DNA of 51,786 nucleotides from Streptomyces sp. Ru73. Lineage in GTDB: Bacteria > Actinomycetota > Actinomycetes > Streptomycetales > Streptomycetaceae. Positions 23,374 through 32,713 of the stretch are shown piece after piece. Numbering within the stretch: the first letter of the stretch is position 1; each line of letters opens with the position of its first letter. Location: assembly GCF_002920575.1 (NCBI RefSeq), contig NZ_PQSQ01000058.1, forward strand, positions 1 to 51,786. The letters are read 5' to 3'. The notes under the pieces are model-generated. The model saw nothing but the letters and a program-made list of their open reading frames with translations, was not told the origin of the DNA and ran no database searches. A program made the position numbers and the translations under genes.

Positions 23374-24906
23374 GTGCCCGCTACACCTCGTTCCGTAGAC
23401 GAGAGCTTCCTCGCGCTGCCCCTGCACGCGCTGGCCGATGCCGCGCTCGCGCGGGCCCGGGCGCTCGGGGCCGACCACGCCGACTTCCGGCTGGAACGCG
23501 TCCGGTACGCCTCCTGGCGGCTGCGGGACGCGAAGACCGCCGGGTCGTCCGACACCACCGACCTCGGGTACGCGGTACGGGTCGTGCACGGCGGAGCCTG
23601 GGGCTTCGCGTCGGGTGTGGACCTGACCATGGACGCGGCGGCGCGGGTGGCGGCCCAGGCGGTCGCGATGGCCAAGCTGTCGGCGAAGGTGATCGACGCG
23701 GCGGGCTCGCGGGAGAAGGTCGAGCTGGCCGACGAGCCCGCGTACCCGGACCGCACGTGGGTGTCGTCCTACGAGACCGACCCCTTCGACGTGCCGGACG
23801 CGGACAAGAGCGGGCTGCTGGCGGAGTGGAGCGGGCGGCTGCTGGCCGCGCCGGGCGTGACGCACGCGGACGCCTCGCTGCTCACGGTCCGGGAGAACAA
23901 GTTCTACGCCGACACCGCGGGCACCACGACCACCCAGCAGCGGGTCCGGCTGCACCCGGAGCTGACGGCCGTCGCGGTGGACGGCGGCACCGGCGAGTTC
24001 GACTCGATGCGGACCGTCGCGCCGCCGGTGGGCCGCGGCTGGGAGTACCTGACCGACGGGCGGTACGACTGGGACGCCGAGCTGGCGGAGCTGCCGGAGC
24101 TGCTGGCGGAGAAGATGCGCGCGCCGAGCGTGCGGGCCGGCCGGTACGACCTGGTGGTGGACCCCTCCAACCTGTGGCTGACGATCCACGAGTCGATCGG
24201 CCACGCGACCGAGCTGGACCGGGCGCTGGGGTACGAAGCGGCGTACGCGGGCACCTCGTTCGCCACCTTCGACCGGCTGGGCACCCTGAAGTACGGCTCG
24301 GACCTGATGCACGTGACGGGTGACCGGACCGCCGAGCACGGGCTCGCCACCATCGGGTACGACGACGAAGGGGTCGAGGCCCAGTCCTGGGACCTGGTCA
24401 GGGACGGCGTCCTGGTCGGCTACCAGCTGGACCGCAGGATCGCGAAGCTCACCGGCTTCGAGCGGTCCAACGGGTGCGCGTACGCGGACTCGCCCGGTCA
24501 CGTACCGGTGCAGCGGATGGCCAACGTCTCGCTGCAGCCGGCGCCGGACGGGCCGTCCACCGAGGAGCTGATCGCGGGCGTGGAGCACGGCATCTACGTG
24601 GTCGGCGACCGGTCCTGGTCCATCGACCAGCAGCGGTACAACTTCCAGTTCACCGGGCAGCGGTTCTTCCGGATCGAGCACGGGCGGCTGGCGGGCCAGC
24701 TGCGGGACGTGGCGTACCAGGCCACCACCACCGACTTCTGGGGCTCGATGGCCGCGGTCGGCGGGCCGCAGACCTACGTGCTGGGCGGCGCCTTCAACTG
24801 CGGCAAGGCCCAGCCGGGCCAGGTCGCGTCCGTCTCGCACGGCTGCCCCTCCGCCCTCTTCACGGGCGTCAACATTCTGAACACCACGCAGGAGGCCGGG
24901 CGATGA
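23374..24906 (+). CDS. tldD: TldD metalloprotease family protein
   Basis: This 510-residue protein is the TldD half of the TldD/TldE heterodimeric protease, which processes peptides such as microcin B17 and antitoxins in E. coli. The zinc motif HESIGH (H272, E273, H277) and a downstream cysteine in FNCGKAQPG (about C476), corresponding to the third ligand, are intact. The GTG at 23374 follows GGGAGG (23362-23367) by about six bases, and upstream open sequence lacks support. The stop overlaps the tldE start as ATGA. In Streptomyces the natural substrate is unknown. Confidence 0.94.
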   Translation: MPATPRSVDESFLALPLHALADAALARARALGADHADFRLERVRYASWRLRDAKTAGSSDTTDLGYAVRVVHGGAWGFASGVDLTMDAAARVAAQAVAMAKLSAKVIDAAGSREKVELADEPAYPDRTWVSSYETDPFDVPDADKSGLLAEWSGRLLAAPGVTHADASLLTVRENKFYADTAGTTTTQQRVRLHPELTAVAVDGGTGEFDSMRTVAPPVGRGWEYLTDGRYDWDAELAELPELLAEKMRAPSVRAGRYDLVVDPSNLWLTIHESIGHATELDRALGYEAAYAGTSFATFDRLGTLKYGSDLMHVTGDRTAEHGLATIGYDDEGVEAQSWDLVRDGVLVGYQLDRRIAKLTGFERSNGCAYADSPGHVPVQRMANVSLQPAPDGPSTEELIAGVEHGIYVVGDRSWSIDQQRYNFQFTGQRFFRIEHGRLAGQLRDVAYQATTTDFWGSMAAVGGPQTYVLGGAFNCGKAQPGQVASVSHGCPSALFTGVNILNTTQEAGR

Positions 24907-26306
24907 GCACACGTACGCCGCGTACGGACGCGCCGCACGAGATCGTCGAGCGGGCGCTGGCGCTCTCCCGGGCCGACGGCTGCGTGGTGATCGCGGACGA
25001 GTCCACCACCGCCAACCTGCGCTGGGCCGGCAACGCGCTGACCACCAACGGCGTCACCCGCGGCCGCAACCTCACGGTGATCGCCACCGTGGACGGCACG
25101 GAGGGCACCGCGTCCGGCGTCGTCTCGCGCGCCGCGGTGACCGCCGACGACCTGGAGGCGCTGGTGCGGGCGGCGGAGGCGGCCGCCAGGGCCGCCGGGC
25201 CCGCCGAGGACGCCCGGCCGCTCGTCCCGGGCGGCGCGCCCTCGCCCGGCTTCACCGAGCCGCCCGCCGAGACCTCCCCGGACGTCTTCGCGGACTTCGC
25301 GCCCGCGCTGGGCGAGTCCTTCCGGCGGGCCAGGGACGGCGGCCGCGAGCTGTACGGGTTCGCCAGCCACGCGGTGGTCTCCTCGTACGTGGGCTCCTCC
25401 GCGGGGCTGCGGCTGCGCCACGACCAGCCGACCGGGACGCTGGAGCTGAACGCCAAGTCGCCCGACCGCACCCGCTCGGCCTGGGCGGGCCGGGCCACCC
25501 GCGACTTCCGGGACGTCGACCCGCTGGCCATGGACGCCGACCTGGCGCGGCGGCTGGCCTGGGCGGGGCGGCGGATCGAGCTGCCGGCCGGGCGGTACGA
25601 GACGCTGCTGCCGCCGACCGCCGTCGCCGATCTGCTCGTGTACCAGCTGTGGTCGTCCGGGGCGCGGGACGCGGCCGAGGGCCGTACGGTCTTCTCGGCG
25701 CCCGGCGGCGCCACCCGGGTCGGCGAGAAGCTCTCCGGGCTGCCGCTGACGCTGCGCAGCGACCCGGGGGCCGCGGGCCTGGAGTGCGCGCCCTTCGTGC
25801 TGGCGCACAGCTCGGGGGACGACGCCTCGGTGTTCGACAACGGGCTGCCGCTGGGGCCCACCGACTGGATCCGGGACGGCGCGCTGAACCAGCTCGTCAC
25901 CACCCGGCACAGCGCGGAGCTGACCGGCCTGCCGGTGGCCCCGGCCGTGGACAACCTGCTGCTGGAGGCGGGCGGCACCAAGTCGCTGGACGAGCTGGTG
26001 GCCGGCACCGAGCGCGGGCTGCTGCTGACCTGCCTGTGGTACATCCGCGAGGTCGATCCGGCGACGCTGCTGCTCACGGGGCTGACGCGGGACGGCGTGT
26101 ACCTCGTGGAGCGCGGTGAGGTGGTCGGTGAGGTGAACAACTTCCGGTTCAACGAGTCGCCGGTGGACCTGCTGGGGCGGGCGAGCGAGGCGGGCCGCAC
26201 GGAGCGCACGCTGCCGCGCGAGTGGAGCGACTACTTCACGCGCGCCGCGATGCCCGCGCTGCGCGTCCCGGACTTCAACATGAGCTCGGTGAGCCCGGGG
26301 GTGTGA
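24903..26306 (+). CDS. tldE: TldE/PmbA family protein
   Basis: This 467-residue partner of TldD shares its fold but lacks the HExxxH zinc motif, as expected for the non-catalytic subunit. Family features include NLRWAGNALTTNGVTRGRNLTV near the N-terminus and LLLTCLWYIREVDPATLLLTG and EVNNFRFNESPVDLL near the C-terminus. Its ATG overlaps the tldD stop codon (ATGA), implying coupled translation and a fixed subunit ratio. It likely clamps substrate peptides for TldD. Confidence 0.94.
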   Translation: MSTRTPRTDAPHEIVERALALSRADGCVVIADESTTANLRWAGNALTTNGVTRGRNLTVIATVDGTEGTASGVVSRAAVTADDLEALVRAAEAAARAAGPAEDARPLVPGGAPSPGFTEPPAETSPDVFADFAPALGESFRRARDGGRELYGFASHAVVSSYVGSSAGLRLRHDQPTGTLELNAKSPDRTRSAWAGRATRDFRDVDPLAMDADLARRLAWAGRRIELPAGRYETLLPPTAVADLLVYQLWSSGARDAAEGRTVFSAPGGATRVGEKLSGLPLTLRSDPGAAGLECAPFVLAHSSGDDASVFDNGLPLGPTDWIRDGALNQLVTTRHSAELTGLPVAPAVDNLLLEAGGTKSLDELVAGTERGLLLTCLWYIREVDPATLLLTGLTRDGVYLVERGEVVGEVNNFRFNESPVDLLGRASEAGRTERTLPREWSDYFTRAAMPALRVPDFNMSSVSPGV

Positions 26307-26472
26307 GGGGCTGTCGTGCTGCCGGGGCGGGTCCGCGGGGGCCCGCCCCGGGGCGGCGGGCATTCGTCGTACCGTGTGGCCTGCCTGTGGATACTCGGTC
26401 GGCCACGCTTCGCACGGCTAATAGAATCGGTGCCGTCCTCCCGTTTGGGATCAACGACCGATCAGGAACGCC

Positions 26473-27879
26473 ATGACACGCCTCGGCGAATCCGTCGCCC
26501 GCGCCAGCTCGCTGCTCTCCGCAGACCTCTCCGCCGACACCACCGTCGCGGAGCTGCTGAAGGAGACCGGCTCGCGGCGCTATCTCGACCTGACGGACCT
26601 GCCGGCCAAGGAGCAGGCCGAGCTGATCGCCTCCCGTACGGTCGAGGTGCTGCCGGGCGTGGACCAGCTCGCCGAGCGCATCGAGGAGCGCCGGGCGGCC
26701 GGCAAGGGCCTGCACATCAAGCTGGGCATCGACCCGACCGCGACCGATGTGCACCTGGGGCACGCGGTCCCGCTGATCATCCTGAGCCGCTTCCAGCGGC
26801 TCGGCCACGACGTCACGCTGATCATCGGCGACTTCACGGCCAAGATCGGCGACCCGTCGGGCCGCACGGCCGAGCGTCCGCCGCTGACCGACGAGGACAT
26901 CGCGCGGAATCTTGCGAGCTACCGCGACCAGGTCCGGCCGTTCTTCGACTTCGAGAAGGTCAGCTTCCGGCAGAACAGCGAGTGGCTGGCGCCGTACACC
27001 TTCCCCGAGCTGCTGAGCCTGCTCTCCAAGGTGCCGGCCTCCCAGCTGCTGCAGCGCGAGGACTTCCGTACCCGCCTCGCGTCGGGTGCCGGGCTGACCA
27101 TGACGGAGATGCTCTACCCGATCGCGCAGGGCCTGGACTCGGTGGCGCTGGAGTGCGACGTGGAGCTGGGCGGCGCCGACCAGCTGCTGAACCTCCAGAT
27201 GGGCCGCAAGCTCATGGAGCTCAAGGGCCAGCAGCCGCAGCTGGTGGTCACGATGCCGCTGATCGAGGGCACCGACGGCACGGGCGCGAAGATGTCCAAG
27301 TCCAAGGGCAACTACGTCGGCCTGTCCGCCCCCGCCGACGACGTCTTCGGCAAGATCATGTCGGTCCCGGACCGGCTGATGGAGCCGTACCTCAAGGCGT
27401 GGACCGAGTGGACGGACGAGGAGATCGCCCAGGTCCTGGGCCGTATCGAGGCGAAGACGCTGCACCCGATGGATCTGAAGAAGATCCTCGCGGGTGAGGT
27501 CGTGGCCGCGCTGTACGGCATCGAGGCGGCGATGGCGGCCCGCGCCGGGTTCGTCGCGCAGTTCTCCAAGAAGTCCTTCGCCGACGTCTCCACGCTGCCG
27601 TCGGTGGACCTCGCCGAGCACGGCGCGGAGACGGTGGCCACGGTGCTGACCAAGGTCCTGGAGTTCACCCCGAGCGCGTCGGCGGCCCGCCGGCTGGCCA
27701 AGCAGAACGCGCTGCGGCTGGTCATCGAGGCCGAGTCGGGCCAGGAGACGGTGGTGCTGGCCGAGGCGGACGCGATCCGTCCGCTGGCCGAGGTGCTGGC
27801 GGAGAAGCTGGCCGCCACGCCCGGTACGCCGTACCTCAAGGCGGGCCGCAAGCTGGCCCAGCTCGAGGGCGAGGCGTAA
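26473..27879 (+). CDS. tyrS: Tyrosyl-tRNA synthetase
   Basis: This 468-residue class I aminoacyl-tRNA synthetase charges tRNA-Tyr. The HIGH motif appears as HLGH (94-97) after LGIDPTATDV, and KMSKS lies at 273-277. A C-terminal RNA-binding (S4-like) region (about 400-468) ends the protein, with KAGRKLAQL. The GIDPT...HLGH and TDGTGAKMSKS context resembles the TyrZ type rather than the E. coli TyrS type. The ATG at 26473 follows AGGA. The 166-base upstream gap holds an AT-richer stretch TAATAGAATC (26419-26428) that may contain the promoter. I see no T-box. Confidence 0.96.
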   Translation: MTRLGESVARASSLLSADLSADTTVAELLKETGSRRYLDLTDLPAKEQAELIASRTVEVLPGVDQLAERIEERRAAGKGLHIKLGIDPTATDVHLGHAVPLIILSRFQRLGHDVTLIIGDFTAKIGDPSGRTAERPPLTDEDIARNLASYRDQVRPFFDFEKVSFRQNSEWLAPYTFPELLSLLSKVPASQLLQREDFRTRLASGAGLTMTEMLYPIAQGLDSVALECDVELGGADQLLNLQMGRKLMELKGQQPQLVVTMPLIEGTDGTGAKMSKSKGNYVGLSAPADDVFGKIMSVPDRLMEPYLKAWTEWTDEEIAQVLGRIEAKTLHPMDLKKILAGEVVAALYGIEAAMAARAGFVAQFSKKSFADVSTLPSVDLAEHGAETVATVLTKVLEFTPSASAARRLAKQNALRLVIEAESGQETVVLAEADAIRPLAEVLAEKLAATPGTPYLKAGRKLAQLEGEA

Positions 27880-27965
27880 GCGGCACCGTCCGGAGCGGGC
27901 GCGCGGAGACGCCGCGGGGGCGCTTCGCAGGCCGCGGTACGTGGCCGTACGTGCGGTACGTCGCG

Positions 27966-28004
27966 CCGTTCCGGCGGGCCCGGGAGCCGGGTCCGCCGGA
28001 ACGG
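27966..28004. terminator. Bidirectional terminator between tyrS and the GlsB-like gene
   Basis: Perfect 12-base outer arms CCGTTCCGGCGG / CCGCCGGAACGG plus an inner CCCGG/CCGGG pair around GAG. Confidence 0.9.
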
Positions 28005-28019
28005 TTCGTGACGGCGGGG

Positions 28020-28304
28020 TCAGACCCGCTGTTGCCGGTGTGTCCTCCCGCGCACCATGGCCCACAGCCGACTGCCCACGCCGACGACGATCACCGCGCC
28101 GATCAGCTGGAGCAGATGCCGGGTCCAGTCGATTCCTTTGGTGTCCTCGACTCCGATGCCGGTGGCGGCCCAGTTGCCCAGCACACTGCCGAGCATGCCG
28201 AAGACCACCGTCAGCCAGAGCGGGATCGCTTGTTTGCCGGGGATGAGGGCCCTCGCGATCACGCCCAGGACCAGACCCAGAATGATGGCCCACAACCAGT
28301 TCAT
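28020..28304 (-). CDS. GlsB/YeaQ/YmgE-family stress-response membrane protein
   Basis: This 94-residue protein has three hydrophobic segments: MNWLWAIILGLVLGVIARAL, PLWLTVVFGMLGSVLGNWAA and LQLIGAVIVVGVGSRLW. It is the transglycosylase-associated (YeaQ) family, small membrane proteins induced by stress in many bacteria, with unknown biochemical function. The start ATG 28304 follows GGAGG by about four bases, which rules out the longer reading to 28343. It converges on tyrS. Confidence 0.9.
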   Translation of the reverse strand: MNWLWAIILGLVLGVIARALIPGKQAIPLWLTVVFGMLGSVLGNWAATGIGVEDTKGIDWTRHLLQLIGAVIVVGVGSRLWAMVRGRTHRQQRV

Positions 28305-28523
28305 GTCGCCTCCTAGTGGGGCGCGGTGTACAAGGCCGTGCATCGTTCAGTTTCGTACCGCCACCCGTACGGCGCACGTCGGAGCCGTCTGTACGCATGA
28401 CGCCGCCCCGTGCCTGCCCGGAGATATCACGACCCGGTCTCGAAGGCTGCGCAGGCCCGGCGTAACGTGGGACGGGTCCGGCATGAGGGGTGTGCCCGGT
28501 ATGACGACAGGTGGTGGAACGTG

Positions 28524-28898
28524 ATGCGGAAGCAGAGCAGCGCCCAGACCTTCCGGATCACGGGAGCCCGCCAGGGGCTGACCGAGGACGTCCGTGGGCG
28601 GCAGCGACGCTATGTGATCTCGATGTCCGTGCGGACGGTGGCGGTCATCCTCACCGCCGTGCTCTGGAACGTCGAGCGGCCCGTCGCCATTATCACCCTG
28701 ATCGCGGGTCTGGTGCTGCCCTACATCGCGGTGGTCATCGCCAACGCGGGCCGGGAGAACGTGACTTCACTCCCGTCGTCCTTCATCGGCGCTCCGTCGC
28801 GGCCCATGTTGACCGCTCGATCGGGTGACGTTCCGGCGGAACCCGCGCCGGAAGCGGGACGGGCCGACTCCGCCGAACCCCGCGGTGAGCACGGCTGA
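28524..28898 (+). CDS. DUF3099 membrane protein
   Basis: This 124-residue actinobacterial protein has a basic N-terminal region (FRITGARQGLTEDVRGRQRRY), two membrane helices (SVRTVAVILTAVLW and AIITLIAGLVLPYIAVVIAN, about 35-75) and a disordered acidic tail. The TGARQGLTEDVRGRQRRYV block is the signature I associate with DUF3099. Function is unknown. The ATG at 28524 lies nine bases after AGGTGG. The GTG three bases upstream is an equal alternative. Confidence 0.85.
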   Translation: MRKQSSAQTFRITGARQGLTEDVRGRQRRYVISMSVRTVAVILTAVLWNVERPVAIITLIAGLVLPYIAVVIANAGRENVTSLPSSFIGAPSRPMLTARSGDVPAEPAPEAGRADSAEPRGEHG

Positions 28899-29107
28899 TC
28901 TCCTGACGGTACGCAAAGCTCAAGAAAAGCTCAGATCAATCATGTGGTTCCGGTGCACCCGGCACGGTCCCCCATGACATACTTCGTACGCGCTCCGCAT
29001 CCCCCGTCGGAGCGACGGACCGACGCCGGGCGGCTCCCCCCGTGGCTGCCCGGCGTCGCCATGCCCGGATCCGGAAGGCCGGGCCGGGGCGACGTAGGGT
29101 TGAGGCT

Positions 29108-29329
29108 GTGAACTCCCCTGAGAACGCAGTGATCTGCTCCGCCAAGGGCTGCCGTGCCGACGCGGTGTGGGTACTGGCCTGGAACAACCCGAAGCTGCAC
29201 ACGCCCGACCGCCGCAAGACCTGGCTCGCATGCGACGAGCACCGCGAGCATCTCTCCCAATTCCTCGGCGTCCGCGGCTTCCTGAAGGACGTGGTGAAAC
29301 TGGAGGAGTGGGAGGCCCGGGAGGACTGA
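29108..29329 (+). CDS. Small Cys/His protein, conserved hypothetical
   Basis: This 73-residue soluble protein has paired cysteines near the N-terminus (C-S-A-K-G-C) and a Cys/His set in ACDEHREHL, suggesting a small zinc-binding fold. The rest, AVWVLAWNNPKLHTPDRRKTW, is strongly conserved in my recollection of Streptomyces genomes, where it is sometimes mislabelled acetone carboxylase, although it is far too short for that enzyme. The GTG at 29108 has no ribosome site, but TAGGGT (29095-29100) ends seven bases upstream, so a leaderless mRNA is likely. Confidence 0.78.
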   Translation: MNSPENAVICSAKGCRADAVWVLAWNNPKLHTPDRRKTWLACDEHREHLSQFLGVRGFLKDVVKLEEWEARED

Positions 29330-29454
29330 GGCCCAACTCCGGGCGCGCGGCCGCTCCGTCGGCGCACGCCCCGGCCTCTGCGGCGCGTGGACTCGCATCG
29401 GCACCGGCCCCCGCGGCGCTGCACGCGGCCGCGGCGGCCGGCCCCGCCCGGTGC

Positions 29455-30444
29455 TCAGCCGCCGATCGCCGACATCGGCCGCTCCGGCTGCAGGAAGCTC
29501 GGGTCGTCCAGGCCCGAGCCGGCCTTCTTGTCCCACATCGCGCCCTTCCACAGGCGCGCGATCTCCTCGTCCGGCGCGTCCGAGCGCAGCGCGGCCCGCA
29601 GATCGGTCTCCTCGGTGGCGAACAGGCACGTGCGCACCTGGCCGTCGGCGGTCAGCCGGGTACGGTCGCAGGCCCGGCAGAACGGGCGGGTGACCGAGGC
29701 GATGACGCCGACCCGGGCCGGGCCGCCGTCGACGAGCCAGCGCTCGGCGGGCGCGGAGCCGCGCTCCTCCTGCCCCTCGGGGGTCAGCTCGAAGCGGGTA
29801 CGCAGCGAGGCGAGGATGTCACCCGCGGTGATCATGCCCTCGCGCTTCCAGCCGTGCTGCGCGTCGAGCGGCATCTGCTCGATGAAGCGGAGCTCGTAAC
29901 CGTGCTCCACGGCCCAGGCGAGGAGGTCGGGGGCCTCGTCGGCGTTGAGCCCCGGCATCAGGACGGAGTTGACCTTGACCGGGGTGAGCCCGGCGGCGTG
30001 GGCGGCGGCCAGGCCGCGCAGCACGTCGGCGTGGCGCTTGCGGCGGGTCAGGGCCTGGAAGACGTCCGGGCGCAGGGTGTCCAGCGAGACGTTGACCCGG
30101 TCCAGGCCGGCGTCGCGCAGCGCGGTGGCGGTGCGCTCCAGTCCGATGCCGTTGGTGGTCAGCGACATCTGGGGGCGCGGGTCGAGGGCCGCGACGCGCT
30201 CGACGATCGAGACGAGGCCGGGCCGCAGCAGCGGCTCGCCGCCGGTGAAGCGGACCTCGTCGACACCGAGCTGCGTGACGGCGATGCGGATCAGGCGGAC
30301 GATTTCGTCGTCCGTGAGCAGGTCGGGCTTGGCGAGCCACTGCAGGCCCTCTTCGGGCATGCAGTACGTGCAGCGCAGGTTGCACCGGTCGGTCAGCGAA
30401 ACCCGCAGGTCGGTGGCTACTCGCCCGAAAGTGTCGATGAGCAC
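29455..30444 (-). CDS. moaA: GTP 3',8-cyclase MoaA (molybdenum cofactor biosynthesis)
   Basis: This 329-residue radical SAM enzyme, with MoaC, converts GTP to cyclic pyranopterin monophosphate. The N-terminal cluster motif is C21-x3-C25-x2-C28 (CNLRCTYC), the SAM motif FTGGEPLLR follows, and the C-terminal cluster cysteines are C256, C259 and C273 (CRACDRTRLTADGQVRTC). The protein ends in the essential GG tail. The GTG start at 30444 is preceded by GGGGGAGGGGG. No other moa gene is adjacent. It is convergent with the small Cys/His gene. Confidence 0.96.
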   Translation of the reverse strand: MLIDTFGRVATDLRVSLTDRCNLRCTYCMPEEGLQWLAKPDLLTDDEIVRLIRIAVTQLGVDEVRFTGGEPLLRPGLVSIVERVAALDPRPQMSLTTNGIGLERTATALRDAGLDRVNVSLDTLRPDVFQALTRRKRHADVLRGLAAAHAAGLTPVKVNSVLMPGLNADEAPDLLAWAVEHGYELRFIEQMPLDAQHGWKREGMITAGDILASLRTRFELTPEGQEERGSAPAERWLVDGGPARVGVIASVTRPFCRACDRTRLTADGQVRTCLFATEETDLRAALRSDAPDEEIARLWKGAMWDKKAGSGLDDPSFLQPERPMSAIGG

Positions 30445-30531
30445 GAGGCCCCCTCCCCCGGTGTCGGTTCAGTACGTTGTCGAGCGTACGCGATGGGTGT
30501 GACAACCGGCACGGATCCGATCTCACGACGT

Positions 30532-30573
30532 GGGACCGGCCGCGTCGTAGGGAGCTACGACGCGGCCGGTCCC
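30532..30573. terminator. Terminator downstream of the acetate symporter gene, 19-bp stem
   Basis: Perfect arms GGGACCGGCCGCGTCGTAG / CTACGACGCGGCCGGTCCC close on a GGAG loop between actP and moaA (both minus strand). Confidence 0.92.
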
Positions 30574-30593
30574 GTCCGGTGCCGGGGGCCGGT

Positions 30594-32237
30594 TCAGTGC
30601 GCTCCGGTGCCGGTCAGGGACCGGACCTCCAGCTCGGCGTACTTCTTCACGTCCGGCTCCTCCTTGGAGAGCAGGGACCCGAGCCAGCCGAGCAGGAAGC
30701 CCAGCGGGATGGAGATCAGGCCCGGGTTCTCCAGCGGGAAGAAGGCGAAGTCGGCGCCGGGGAACATCGAGGTCTCCTTGCCGGAGACGACCGGCGAGAA
30801 GAGCACGAGGAACACGGAGGAGATCAGGCCGCCGTAGATCGACCACAGCGCTCCGGAGGTGGTGAAGCGCTTCCAGAAGAGGCTGTAGAGGATCGTGGGC
30901 AGGTTGGCGGAGGCGGCGACGGCGAAGGCCAGGGCGACCAGGCCCGCGACGTTCAGGCCGCGCGCGAAGACGCCGAGGACGATCGCGACGGCGCCGATGC
31001 CGACGGTGGCCCAGCGCGCGGCCCTGACCTCCTCCTTCTCCGACGCCTTGCCCTTCTTGATCACGTTGACGTACAGGTCGTGCGCGAAGGACGAGGACGA
31101 GGCGAGGGTGAGGCCCGCGACCACGGCGAGGATGGTGGCGAAGGCGACGGCCGAGATGACGGCGAGCAGGATCGCGCCGCCGGTGGAGTCGGCGCCGCCG
31201 CCGATCTCCTGGGCGAGCAGCGGTGCCGCGGTGTTGCCGGCGGGGTTGGACTCGGTGATCGTCTTGGGGCCGACCAGGGCAGCGGCGCCGAAGCCGAGCG
31301 CGATGGTCATCAGGTAGAAGACGCCGATGATGCCGATGGCCCAGTTCACGGACTTCCGGGCGGCCTTGGCCGTGGGCACGGTGTAGAAGCGGATGAGGAT
31401 GTGCGGCAGGCCCGCGGTGCCCAGGACCAGCGCGATGCCCAGCGACAGGAAGTCGATCTTCGAGGTGGCGGTGGCGCCGTACTTCAGGCCCGGCTCCAGG
31501 AACGCCGCGCCCTTGCCGCTCTCCTCGGCGGCCCTGCCGAGCAGCTCGGAGATGTTGAAGTGGAACTTGAGCATCACCAGGAAGGTGATCAGCAGGGTGC
31601 CCGCGATCAGCAGGATGGCCTTGACCATCTGCACCCAGGTGGTGCCCTTCATGCCGCCGATGGTGACGTAGAGGATCATCACGATGCCGACGAGCACGAC
31701 GACGAGGATCTTGCCGGTCTCGCTGGTGATGCCGAGCAGCAGGGTGACGAGCGCGCCGGCGCCCGCCATCTGGGCCAGCAGGTAGAAGATCGAGACGACG
31801 ATGGTGGAGACGCCGGCGGCGGTGCGCACGGGGCGCTGCCGCATCCGGTAGGCGAGCACGTCGCCCATGGTGAAGCGGCCGGAGTTGCGCAGCGGCTCGG
31901 CGACCAGCAGCAGTGCGACCAGCCAGGCCACGAGGAAGCCGATGGAGTACAGGAAGCCGTCGTACCCGAAGAGGGCGATGGCGCCGGCGATGCCGAGGAA
32001 GGACGCGGCGGACATGTAGTCGCCGGAGATCGCCAGGCCGTTCTGGAAGCCGGAGAACTGCCGGCCGCCGGCGTAGAAGTCCTCGGCGCCCCTGGTCTGC
32101 CGGCCGGCCCACACGGTGATGCCGAGGGTGGCGGCCACGAAGACGGCGAAGAGCGTGATGATGAGTGCCCGGTGCTGGCTCGCGCCCTCGGCGGCCAGTG
32201 CCGGCGCTCCGGCGGCGAGCTGGTACGTGAGGCTCAT
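30594..32237 (-). CDS. actP: Sodium/solute symporter, cation/acetate symporter ActP type
   Basis: This 547-residue polytopic membrane protein of the sodium:solute symporter family has about thirteen helices. ActP-type features include ISGDYMSAASFLGIAGAIAL, FYAGGRQFSGFQNG, GTAGLPHILIRFYTVP and ANLPTILYSLFWKRF. It should take up acetate or related short monocarboxylates with sodium. Its ATG overlaps the stop of the DUF485 gene (ATGA), the usual ActP/YjcH pairing. A GTGA-N6-TCAC site upstream of the pair suggests Crp control. It ends in a 19-base-pair terminator. Confidence 0.93.
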   Translation of the reverse strand: MSLTYQLAAGAPALAAEGASQHRALIITLFAVFVAATLGITVWAGRQTRGAEDFYAGGRQFSGFQNGLAISGDYMSAASFLGIAGAIALFGYDGFLYSIGFLVAWLVALLLVAEPLRNSGRFTMGDVLAYRMRQRPVRTAAGVSTIVVSIFYLLAQMAGAGALVTLLLGITSETGKILVVVLVGIVMILYVTIGGMKGTTWVQMVKAILLIAGTLLITFLVMLKFHFNISELLGRAAEESGKGAAFLEPGLKYGATATSKIDFLSLGIALVLGTAGLPHILIRFYTVPTAKAARKSVNWAIGIIGVFYLMTIALGFGAAALVGPKTITESNPAGNTAAPLLAQEIGGGADSTGGAILLAVISAVAFATILAVVAGLTLASSSSFAHDLYVNVIKKGKASEKEEVRAARWATVGIGAVAIVLGVFARGLNVAGLVALAFAVAASANLPTILYSLFWKRFTTSGALWSIYGGLISSVFLVLFSPVVSGKETSMFPGADFAFFPLENPGLISIPLGFLLGWLGSLLSKEEPDVKKYAELEVRSLTGTGAH

Positions 32238-32638
32238 GCGTCGCCCTCCTCGCGGGTGGTGCCGTGCTCCAGCCGGACCTTGATCGCCTCGGCCTGGGGG
32301 TCGAGCTTGGTGGCGGCGTGCCGGGAGTACCACCAGGCGATGAGGAAGGTCGTCACGAACTGGGCGATGCCGAGGACGAAGGCGACGTTGACGTTGCCCG
32401 CGACCTTGGTGCCCATGAAGTCGCCCGCGTAGTTGCTGAGCAGCACGTACAGCAGGTACCAGAGCACGAAGGCGACGGTCAGCGGGAAGGCGAACGAGCG
32501 GTAGGAGCGGCGCAGTTCGCTGAACTCCGCGCCGGCCTGCACTTCGGTGAAGGGCGGCGCCTCGTGGGGCGCGTCGTGCTGCGCCTCGTGTTCCTGGTGC
32601 GGCCCGGGGTCGGCGGGCGGCTGGGCGGCGGTGCTCAC
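32234..32638 (-). CDS. DUF485 (YjcH-like) membrane protein
   Basis: This 134-residue partner of the acetate symporter has a disordered Pro/His/Glu-rich N-terminus (1-40), then FSELRRSYRSFAFPLTVAFVLWYLLYVLLS and a second helix VAFVLGIAQFVTTFLIAWWY, the two-helix DUF485 pattern. The GTG start 32638 follows AGGAGA by about eight bases. In E. coli the homologue YjcH is encoded between acs and actP. Here too it directly precedes the symporter with a four-base overlap. Confidence 0.92.
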   Translation of the reverse strand: MSTAAQPPADPGPHQEHEAQHDAPHEAPPFTEVQAGAEFSELRRSYRSFAFPLTVAFVLWYLLYVLLSNYAGDFMGTKVAGNVNVAFVLGIAQFVTTFLIAWWYSRHAATKLDPQAEAIKVRLEHGTTREEGDA

Positions 32639-32699
32639 GCGGTCTCCTGTTTCTCGCGGGGTCCGGCTGGTTCCGGGAGGTGGCATAAGATTCAGATCA

Positions 32700-32713
32700 G
32701 TGACGCGGATCAC
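32700..32713 (-). promoter_or_regulatory. Crp-like site GTGA-N6-TCAC
   Basis: GTGACGCGGATCAC is a symmetrical GTGA-N6-TCAC match to the Crp/Fnr-family core, 62 bases upstream of the DUF485-actP start. Streptomyces Crp has a similar preference by family knowledge. Confidence 0.45.

Noticed and set aside
26307..26472. T-box leader before tyrS
   Set aside because: Too short, with no T-box sequence or specifier stem. The upstream stretch looks like an ordinary promoter region.
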